From contig JAHQIW010005183.1 in assembly GCA_019055375.1 (NCBI GenBank), positions 31,044-95,043 of the forward strand: a DNA stretch of 64,000 nucleotides, given 5' to 3'. Under the pieces are notes generated by a model. That model worked only from the letters and a program-made list of their open reading frames with translations, was not told where the DNA came from and did not search any database. Positions 1-10,400 of this stretch are shown here, piece by piece. The stretch comes from Parelaphostrongylus tenuis (taxonomy: Eukaryota; Nematoda; Chromadorea; Rhabditida; Metastrongylidae). Made by a program: the position numbers and the translations under genes. Within the stretch, counting starts at the first letter, position 1. Every line of letters starts with the position of its first letter.

Positions 1-58
1 TAAACTAATCAATCTATGACCGTTCCTGCTATTAGTACGGGATGAGCCGTAGTGCATG

Positions 59-106
59 TGGCTCTGATGAGTCGGGCGAGACCGCCGGAAACTATGTAAT
101 CGGCCA
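59..106 (+). ncRNA. Degenerate hammerhead-like motif
   Basis: CUGAUGA (64-70) is followed by a possible stem II (CGG/CCG with an inner CG/CG pair, 73-87) and GAAA (88-91). The flanks TGGCT (59-63) and GGCCA (102-106) can pair as helix I. Helix III is weak, the stem II closing base before GAAA is G, and three bases sit between the expected cleavage position and helix I. It is therefore at best an eroded ribozyme. Confidence 0.35.
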
Positions 107-311
107 GTGTGCCAGCTTCTGAAAGCCTAAGACATTCTCTCAAGCTATAATGTAATTTATCTTGTACAGCGACTTCTCGTTTCCCATAGCGATCGAATAC
201 TTCGACTTATATGAGTCACATATGATTCACATCATCAATAATTTCTTTTATGACACAGCTAGTTACAGGGGATTGATATGAGGATCAATTCGACTAATGT
301 TTTGACGCCTT

Positions 312-508
312 CATCCTCTTCAGAGTCGATGATTCAAGTCGATTTTCCACAGTGGCTCGCCGTCATTGTGGTGTCAGTCAACCATTCTTTCTTTTGAGCG
401 ATGTTCTACCGAAGAAGATTTGACTCGAAAGACAACGAAGGCGAGGATCACGGTGGGCATCGATCAACGATTGTGGACAATCGACTTATAGGCTCTGAAG
501 AGAGGGGG
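312..508. repeat. Foldback (hairpin) repeat, about 200 bp
   Basis: Left arm 314-398 and right arm about 412-506 are imperfect inverted copies. Matching blocks are CTCTTCAGAG with CTCTGAAGAG, AAGTCGATT with AATCGACTT, TCCACA with TGTGGA, and CTCGCC with GGCGAG. Almost the whole unit would fold into one hairpin with a short loop near 400-411. No coding content. It is probably a small non-autonomous element. Confidence 0.6.
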
Positions 509-666
509 CTGGAAATGTTGCTTGAATAGGGTTCATCCTCGTGGCATAAGCTACGTTATAAAAGGAACTGTTATTCATAGGTATCTGCCGAGGTTACAGA
601 AACATCAGTTTTGAAAGTAATCATATTATTAAACCCAATGATGTAGAGTGGTGTGCGAAAACGTTG

Positions 667-749
667 GTGCGTCGAGCATCGGTGGGGCTATGGTTTAGCA
701 CATGCTCCCGGAAAGAGTAGGATCTGAGTTCAAATCCTGGCTGACGCAC
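667..749 (+). repeat. tRNA-like repeat
   Basis: The ends pair perfectly over 7 bp (GTGCGTC with GACGCAC). Inside are a degenerate A-box region with CTCCCGGAAAGAGTAGGAT and a B-box-like GAGTTCAAATCC. Related copies occur at 18645, 27254 and 41276. The clover-leaf is too irregular for a working tRNA, so I read it as a tRNA-derived SINE or pseudo-tRNA. Confidence 0.5.
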
Positions 750-1429
750 GTTTATTTAAACATCATAACACCGCAATTGGCGGTAAAAAAAAACAATTTC
801 CGATATTCATATCATTGTTTATGTCTATAAATACATCACGACCATAAAGGTAATGGCCAGCCTTTACCTATTTTAGGGTCGGTCAAAACTGGCGCACCAT
901 TACGTTGGTGGAACCAGCACGGTGCATATAAATATGATGGATGAGGCACCGCCACTAGAAAGTGAGATTGAAAAGAAGGCGAGGGAAAACGGTTGGTTGT
1001 GTTCGCTGATTTACTAAACGAGAAACTTTTTTTTATGACCATTTTGTGTTAAAAGGGGCTGTGGCCGGCCGAGTGTCTGTGATGCGGTGTACCAGGTAAC
1101 AAGGTGATAAGCAAAGTAGTGGCTAGATCCTTTACCCCAACTTCTCCTGAGGTCATTCATCCTGACCCTATTCAACACCTTTGCTCGGGTTTCTACAGGT
1201 TTCGAAGGAGGTTTGACTGACCACAAATGTGATAGTAATATTTGGTTTAGGAGGAGTGTTTTTGAAGTAAAACTTTCGACCTATTCTTCTTTTGGCTTCC
1301 ATGGGTATCATATCGGCCAGCTTAGTTCTTCAACGCGTTTAGATGCGAAGTAAACGAAAAACAAACCCATGGCTTATCTTTGTGTGAATGTCGGACTCTA
1401 GGAACATTCGAGGACTTTGATACATTCAG

Positions 1430-4400
1430 GTGTCTCTGGGTCACCCTCACGTCGTGATGATCGCCCAGAATCTCCACAAGTTTCCACTGTAATACCATCT
1501 GAAAGTACGACTAGCACGGCAACTATTAATATGAAGGTTTGCTAGCACTTCAAACTAGGTTACAGTTTTATTAATATGCCATTTAATTTTTTTCTCGATA
1601 ACTCATGTCAATACTGAATTTCATATAGTCGTCTTAGAATGACGACTTCACACCAGTTCGTCGAGTTGCTGAGACGAAGAAGGGTCAAACACGTGTATGG
1701 GCTTGGGGCTCAACAGGAGAAGAGAAATGGAATCCGGACATGGAAATTGGCATGGATTGGAAGTCATTAGTTAGGTAAATATTTGAACAATCTCAATGTG
1801 TTGTTAACCCCTAAGGGACGACTACATGTGTCAGCTGAGTTACATGATTGCTTGAAGGCCTTTTTCGCTAGACAAGACTTCTTTTTTCTTAGACACTTGG
1901 CTATCATTCGAAAGCATAAATCTCTGCGATTATAACAATATGTTTGGTTTTTGAAGAAGCCTTTTTATTACGTTGTAGCGGCGAAAATAAAATTGTGTTT
2001 CGCACTCAGTTTGCTTGATTTGCTCCATCAAGCTTGGTATGCCGCTCTTTGCCAAACTCTCATCAGTCATTCGATAGCCGCAATCTCAAGGCTTTCGATG
2101 ATCTGATGATGATTTCTTGAAAAGTTATTATTTAACGCTTTATGAGCGAGAAGAATATGACTTTTTGAGCTCGGAATTTTCATCGTGCACAAAACTTATA
2201 CATGTATGAAAATCATGTGAATGCAGAGAAATCCATATACTATAAGAGTAACGCAAAAACCGAGATTTTACTTCCCAGTTGGGGAAAAACCCTATTTGAA
2301 TAACGAAAATCGTACGCTTCTTGCGAGTTGCGCTATGCGATTGATCAACTGCCGTCCCTAAAGGGTTAATCTTTCCCGTTAGGTTATGCCATAGATGTTT
2401 TCGATTCACTTTTCTTTGTTGCAGGTCGGCTTTGCTTCCCATCACGACCGATTATTTTCCTGACAGGCTCACACTTATAAGTGATTATTTGTATACAGAA
2501 CATCAAATATCTGTTGTTCATGAGCACGTAAGCTTTTTCTTTTTGCTTGAAGTACTTGTAGAGTTACTAAGACAAAAGACAAGAACTAAAGTTTTGATAT
2601 TCTAGGGATCACGAGTAAAAATGGACATAAATCAGCTGTCACGACTAGTTTTCGATCAGCTAATTTGTCAACGGCTTCAGCGAGGATTTCAGATCATTCT
2701 GATGTCAAAGCCATTGATCCACGTATGATTCGGTTTTAGTCGACTTATTTTAAGCTTTCATAAGCCTCTTTCAGTAAAAAAAATATATCCTTTCATTATT
2801 ATTTGAGCCAACTTATCATGTGGTCAGTAAGGGTTCTTTTTTTCACTTGACTAGAGTGTAAAATTTCACTGTAAGGGAGCAGAGCTCCCGAGAGAACTGA
2901 CTATAAAAAGATCGACAGACGACGGGTTCTGCCCGGCTGATGAGTCTGTAAGGACGAAACACGTGTCTCGGGCTGTACAAGAGCCCTTACCAGACCACAT
3001 GACAAGCTGGCTCAAATAATAATGAAAGGATCTATTAAAATTTGAGCGTCGTCTTAATAAAGCACTCGAAGTAAAGGTGTAATATGGTAAAAAATATTGA
3101 TGGAGGATGATTTTTAACTGGAAGATGGTTATTGAGTGTCCTGAGCTGTTGCTATAATTCACTCGGAGCTGTTTTGTGTTTTTACAGGTGGCTATCAAGC
3201 AAAGTTTGTTTGCTCCTGTAACAACAGAGCAGACCGAATGCAGTATGTCTTTAAATAAGGTGAGCGTTGAAGACTTTTCTCTGAAGACTTCTCTCAATTT
3301 ATCCTTATTTGAGCGATTTAGTTTCTATTTACCACGCCTGTAATTCCTTTACTCTCCATTTGTCGCTTTCGTTCTGGTACGCCTATGACGATATTTGATC
3401 AAAATCTAACTCATAAAAGAATAAAAAAAATGCGTCATGCATTCGTCTTAAATTTTTGACTTCGTTTGGGGTAATTGAATGCTTAGGCCTCTCGCTGTAC
3501 CGAACAAGTGCTGCTAATCCTCCCAGACAAGTCTGAGACCAGTCTAGTACTGATTTACCGACCCCGGAGGGATGGATGGCTTGGTAGGCTATGAGCGCGA
3601 GATTGAACCATCGACCTCGTGTGTGACGCAGACCGCCTCTAGTCACTGCGCTGCATGCGCTCTCCATCGGGGCTGCTCACACTCCGTTGGTTTGATCAGC
3701 ATCAGCAAACATGCTCTAGTACGAAAAATGTTGACTCAATAACAAATTTCTGTCCTAATCGCACAAAATGAGCGCCAAACACAAGCGCACGTCCATCGGA
3801 CCGCCTCCTATCCGGGGCATGTTGGAGGAATCTCTGTGGGCTCATGTGATGTGGGACGGGGGACACATAGGAAATTTTTTCTTCACAAAGGATTGAAGAA
3901 GAGCAAATCGTCCGGCTCTGAGAAATCCTCGAAGGATGCGCGTTTCATTCGATTTCACCAAGTATCGTTCGAGGTGACTGAATGCTTATCCAGCCCTCAA
4001 AGTTACTCGCGGTGGCTTACCGATCTATCAAATCAGTTCTGCTATCCTCCCATACAAATCTAATACCAACTCGCCCACCTCGGCGGGATGCCGTGTCACT
4101 GATGAAACTGACCTCAACTCAAAATACGCTGTTATAATGTACTGATCTAGTGCGAGGTCTCAAAATAGTCGATTGTTGATATATTTACAATGTGACTGAT
4201 TTTCTATGTTCGACTGTTTTTCTCTTCAATGATGATGCGCATGCTTTCAGATTGTGCATCGCTTAGTTTTAGTGGGATCTGATATCACAGTGACAGTGTT
4301 TTATCCAAAACGAAGCCGAGAAACAGAAGCGACTTTGTCGTCTGCCATGCAACCATACTCATACTTCTTCCAGGTACCAATATACTCTTACTGTCATCCA

Positions 4401-7400
4401 GTACCCGAAAGGGTACAATCTGGCACTCTGGCACAACTCAACCATTATATCTGTGCTAGTAAATGGCCCCAGATAAACGTTTGTCAAAATTTGCCAAGAA
4501 TAAGTCAATATATCCAGTTTACAAAATTTTCCTGCTTTGTTGCAGTAGTATTATGTTACGATATACCTCTGAGAAGATTGAATGGTACACGAAGATTTTA
4601 CCTCAGGTGGGAGTTCAACTTGAGTTTCACCGTTAACGTGGCTTCGTCCTATTGCGTCCATAGCTGCTTCTTCGCTTTCTAGATTCGAATCAAACCTTTT
4701 TGGGCCATGGGCTGAACCCTCTGCGCCTCTAACTCTCAGCGTGTTGCGTGTAACCCCAGCGGGCCATTGTTAGACGCTTCGCGCTTCGTTGTTGAAAGCA
4801 ACACGCTGGAGATTGGGGACATAGACAATTGGGTCCGTGGTCCGAAAAGGGATAAGTCTTTTTTTCAGCCTTCTTTTTGGATGTTCTAGTTCTAAGAAAT
4901 CTAGATTGAAAGGAAATCTCAGCCGCTGAAAGTTTTGTAGTGATCGAGAAATATCACCAGTTGTTGAAACAACGGCATAAGGCTTGAGCCTCGAAAGGGT
5001 TAATTATTCTTCCGATTTGGAAACTAACACTGACCCCAGCGTATGAAATCGTGTAGTCTTTGGTTGCCTTTTTCCTAAACGTTCTTGGATTCGTGGGAGC
5101 TGTGAGAATTCATTGTTTTTCAGGTGCCAGATGCTGAGTGTTATGAAAAGAGTACTACCAGGTGCGTATTTTCGTACTGATTAGTCAGGATCATTTTTTT
5201 GACACGACTAATTTATAGCCGATAATGGAGGATTTCTTATCGGTGTATAAGAGAGTCGCCAATTCTAACTAAATTTGTTTCATCTGCTTTACTCCTCCGT
5301 TTTAGCTTCAAACCTCACAACTTGGACAAGTTAAATTGGAGCTTCTTAGATTGCAACATCAAGTATCGTAACAATTCACAAATGTTCAAGGAAGAGATGA
5401 AGAGCTATTCGGCAAGGTGACCGTTTGTTTGAATAACTTCCCCTTAACTTCAGTAATTTCACCTTCTAGTTCATTTTTACGACGCCGATATCTACGTAAA
5501 ATAGCATTTTTCGGTCATCCGAGATGCAGAAATTTCTTGGAAATAGTTTCAGATCGTACTTCTCTGGACTTATTTCTGTTAAGATGTTTTATCTTCAGAT
5601 TTATGATTGTTCCTCAGCCGGAAACTCAAAACATTGTCCAACGGATTCTAAATGAGCAGTTGCCGGGAGCGTCGTTTCGAACCGTACAAGGGATGACAAA
5701 TTCTTCGCTTCTCTATGATAGTATGATACGAGTCCTTCTTCAAATCAATCGACTTGTACGACCTCCAAGTTATTTTTCTGCTGCGAACAACATTGCCCAG
5801 CGTGATTTGTCTTCACGGGCCGAGCTGAGTATAGCTAACTGTGACCAAGTAAGGCTTGAAAACTTTGTTTGTTTTCGATCTTTTGATTGCTTTTCGTTGC
5901 TCACTTTTTCTCAATTAGTTATCAGAGTTCTCTTTTTCCTGAGTATAATCGTGCGAAGTTGGTATTTCTCCTTTCAAACTCTATGGCTAACGCTTTGCCG
6001 ACTTCGCCTTCTTCGGAGCTTGAGTAGCACTCTACCTAACTATACCCAACTTTCAGCCAAATTTAGCGGTAATCTTGTGAAAAAAATTAGTTGAGACGTC
6101 ATTAGCTATGGAAAGTATCATCCAGGTTGTCACCAAATATGGCTAGGTAAATCAAAACACTGATCTTTTATGAACCTCGGCCTTAGTAATTATTCATGTA
6201 AACCTTGCAGGCTTATCTTGTTTAGCGGACGCAAGGTGGTGATAATTGATGTTGTGGCAGTCGTAGCAGTAGTAATTCAGCGGCAAATGTTCGAGCGACT
6301 CTGCCTTCTCTAGAGCCTGGGCTAGGACGTATTTCAATATTCGAATGACTCGATGGATCATCGATGCCTTCACATAGCGCATAGTTCAGGTCAAATGTTG
6401 AAAGAAGAAGAGACGTTGATCCACTGAGAAATTCAAGTAATTATGTACAACCAACTGACTCTGATGAAACGCTCTGATTAAGGCGGAACCGCTGAATTTT
6501 TAGCCACCGAACTACTATCCTACTACTGTTACTCGCAACAATTACCAACCTGGCGTCGGTTGAACAAAGTCTGCAAGGTATACCTTTCCTTCGAGTGCTT
6601 TATCAAGACCACGCTCAAATTTCAATAGATCCTTTCATTATTATTTGAGCCAACATGTCATGTGGTCTGGTAATGCTTCTGCCCGGCTGATGAGTCTGTA
6701 AGGACGAAACACGTGTCTCGGGCTGTACAAGAGCCTTTACCAGACCACATGACATGTTGGCTCAAATAATAATGAAAGGATCTATTGAAATTTGAGCGTG
6801 GTCTTAATAAAGCACTCGAAGGAAAGGTATAAAAAAAGGATAAAGCTCTTGGCGTTGATCAATCCCTGAGGGATGCGCCATGCATTCGACTTCAATTTTT
6901 AACTTCGTTTGAGGTGATTGAATGCACATCTAGCCTTTACAATGACTCGCGGTGGCCTCCCGCTGAACCGAGTCAGTGCTGCTTATCCGCCCAGACAAGC
7001 CTGAGACCTGTCTGGTACCAATTTACCGACCCCGGAGGGATGGATGGCTTGGTGAGCCATGAGCGCGAGATCGATCCAGTGACCTCGTGTGCGACGCAGG
7101 GCACCTCTAACCACTGCGCCACATGCGCTCAAAAATACAGCCTCAGACGGAAGTCGAACGCGCGTTTCGTCCATACCGGGGACGCGTGCTACTATCACTA
7201 CACCACCGAGACACATTTACCTTTAAGGAAAGGTATAATATGATAAAAATACCAGCCAGCTAGCAATCGAGTGCGAAAACACTCAGTGTTAGGTGAATGT
7301 TTCATCTGACAAAGAGTGTAAAGCATAGGTCGTCGATAACTATATATAAGGAGTGTGACGCTCCCGAGAGAACTGGCTATGAAAAGATCGACAGACGACG

Positions 7401-10400
7401 GGTTCTGCCCGGCTGATGAGTCTGTAAGGACGAAACACGTGTCTCGGGCTGTACAAGAGCCTTTACCAGACCACATGACATGTTGGCTCAAATAATAATG
7501 AAAGGATCTGCAAGGTATACATATATATTTGTCAATGGTGAGGTTCATAGAAAGGCAGCCTTCTGGTATACTTGGCTATATAGTTTAGGTTTAGAAGAAG
7601 GCGAAATCGCCGTGTGTTTGTCATGGAATCTGAAAGGAAGAATAGCAACCTCGCACAATTCCTGTTTAGAAAAATTGGACGCTTCGTAAGATATTTTGCT
7701 ATATTCATGCCGAGTTTAGTGAGAGTTGGGTTTTCAAATTGATAATTGAAGTGGTTACTACCAAAACTTTTGAAGATATCAATTTATCCGTGGCTTTTTA
7801 TTTCAGGAAGAATTTGTTTTTGCAGTTATTTTGACTTTCTTTGGCAATTCAATCACCAGTTTGTTACGCTAATTTATAGCTTTACATGGTTTTCTAACGT
7901 GCGAAACTTGTGAAGGGCAAAAGCTAATTGAACACTTATGCTGCCTAGGCACTGTGACACGAATGTTCAAGCGGTTTTTCTCGATATCTCTTTTTTTTCG
8001 AAGGGAAGAAGAACGGTTTTTCGTAAACTATAATTTACCTCAATAAGATATTTTGCATTTATGCCGAGTTTAATGAGAGTCGGATTTTTGGATTTATAAT
8101 TGGAGTGATTACTACCAACGCCTTTGAAGATATTAGTTTGTCCGTGGCTTTTTATTTCAGGAAAGATTTCATGTTATTCGTAGCAGCGAAAACTTGGCAC
8201 TATTAATTTACTATCTTTTCTCGTAACGAATTGGCCAGAAGAGAATTTTCATGATTCTCCAAATTCTCCTCTTTCCAGATCGTGGCACATTTCAAGCGGA
8301 GTGGTTTGGTTGGAATAACTAGTCAAAATCCTGCCACTGTGTACCCTTCGAACATGTTTTTGTCCTACGACTTCGTGAACTGGCTTACAGGTAAGTTTCT
8401 ATAGATTGTTTTTTGAATGTGATATTCACTTTTTTTCTATCGTTTTAGCTGGTAACGTAAAGGAAATAGCAACGCGTGAGAATGCGATCAAGTTTGCTAA
8501 CGAGTTGGTTGAACTAGAGATTATAGAAATTGTTCGATCAAGTGGGTTTTTCTTACTTTTCTCGAGTTTCATGCAAATGGATCACCTCGATATATTGAAA
8601 ATTTGGTTTTTGTAGCTGACATTGAATACGATGAGTTGGAGTCATGCGTTTCATCGGAGTCCGAAGCACGACTTTTTTCGATATGGCTTCCAGTTGTGCG
8701 CATTTGTAAACAGTGAGCGTGATCGCGATGCCCCACATCCATCATACAGCCGGTAGTTTTTGATAGTTCTGTGCTGCTTTCCAATTTAATATATCGAAAC
8801 ATGTGTGGCACATTGGCAAGTTGTGCTCTACAACAAGCACATGGTCAATGGTATCACGCGCTCAGGGCTCACTCTGCCTTCCATCCCTTTAGGATTGGTG
8901 GATTGGTACCAGCTTTGTCCCGGAGTATCGTAGCACTGACTTAGTACTGTGGTAAATCACCACGAGCTAGTTTAGAAGTCGGATATGCATTTAATCATTT
9001 CAAGCGTTGCTTGATGAAGTCGAATGTACGTCGCTTCCTTGGAGATTGATCAACACTGAGGGCTTTGTCCTTTCGAAAATTTTCATTTTTGTAACTAAGC
9101 TGTTTGATGTAAGCAACACAAAGTTCTCATATTTGTGTTTCTGATGTTGTAACAAGTATTCAATCATAGCTTGGCATTTTAGATGGATGAGAGTTGAGTT
9201 CATACCCAACTGTACCCCAATTGGACCACCAGGTGAATGCCGATTCAGGCAGTCTGCTATTGACTTGGACTTCGTTCCTCGTGATCCTTGCCTGCTTGGT
9301 GAATGGGGCAGGGTATGATAGTTTTCTTGCTCAAGTCATCAAGAAGAATACATGTTTATTTTTTGATTTGTAGTTCTATTTCTAGGTTGTATACGACCGA
9401 TCATTTTGTGATTTGAAGACTTTTGATTTGAGCATCAAGTGGTATATGGCCACCGGTCAAACTGTTGCCGACACTGTCTATACGTGGCAGTCAAAGGTGA
9501 TTGTAATAGAGTGTTTGGAAAACAAAGACATCCGTCTCTCTTTATAGTTGAAACTGTATAAGTCAATGGTCATACATCTCTATGAGAAAGAACTATCTTT
9601 GCCAACATGGTCCTTATCGCTGTGAGCTATATCTGTCTTGCAGATTTTTCCTCAATTTACTTCTTCATTCCGGAGCCTCTGGGGGCACTTGTTAAAAATC
9701 GAAATTTGATGGTTTATCTTTCAATAAAAAGACTAGTAACTGTTCTTCAATAGAAAGGCCATCGTTTTCTACTACTTTCTGCCATTGCTTCGCAAAATTT
9801 CGGCTCCTCTCGATGTTCCGACGGTTCATCCTCCAGAGCAGCGATCAAGTCTTCATCGTTCAACTTTGTTGAATGTCCTGAACGAGACTTGTGCTTTTCT
9901 TCGGAGTCACGATATGCGCTATTAAAGTGTGTTGCGCCTTCTCCTTTGACTGCGTTGATTTCATCGACTGCAGCTCGCTGTGAAAGACGCTTTCTCAATT
10001 AATGACTTAATAAAACACGAACTTTTAATGTATCGTTCAGCATGGCGGAAGCTCTCAACGAAGTGGAAATAAAAACGAATAATATCCAGGTGTTAAGTGG
10101 GTAAATCCCATAGAAGAAATTGTAATACTCCTATGATATGCATGGAAGTTATTTCATGCTTATTGAAGTGTCCCAAAACTTTGTTTCTAACCGTAATTTA
10201 ATCCTTCTAGTTTAAAGACTTATTATTACTTATCATTGGGCTATCCGTTTGACTACACACTTGGAACAGTTGAAACCATTCAATAGTCATGTTGATTTAG
10301 ATATCAAAGGAAAGATTCTTCTTGTTTCCTGTACCTGAGGATCCTATCGCATTGCCGAAAGATGTGAATTCGAATCCGCTTCGATGTCCAATTCGTATTC

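Larger units (their letters stand above)
6584..7506 (+). mobile_element. Composite hammerhead retroelement insertion with flanking duplication
   Basis: Flanked by the same 14 bases TCTGCAAGGTATAC at 6570-6583 and 7507-7520 (the first two may belong to the element end). Inside are a foldback (arms about 6584-6680 and 6724-6830) with a hammerhead at its tip, a nested SINE (6833-7224), and a second unit ending in another hammerhead (7407-7449) and the terminal block GGCTCAAATAATAATGAAAG. The two ribozyme units share the terminal sequence, like pseudo-LTRs of Penelope-like elements. The insertion lies at the donor of a probable DEPDC5 exon, and the duplication preserves that donor (AAG/GTATAC). 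Confidence 0.75.

Noticed and set aside
2866..3297. Open minus-strand frame of 143 codons, partly repeated at 7198-7548
   Set aside because: The shared protein stretch is the antisense of the hammerhead unit itself. Its conservation follows from the repeat, and no domain is recognisable.
4097..4112. CTGATGAAACTGACC as a hammerhead core
   Set aside because: No GAAA at the required spacing and no helix I partner.
9549..9625. Extra DEPDC5 exon after the TTATAG acceptor near 9548
   Set aside because: Joining 9496 directly to 10301 gives the family spacing between the WQ motif and PVPEDP, and the extra segment runs to a stop.
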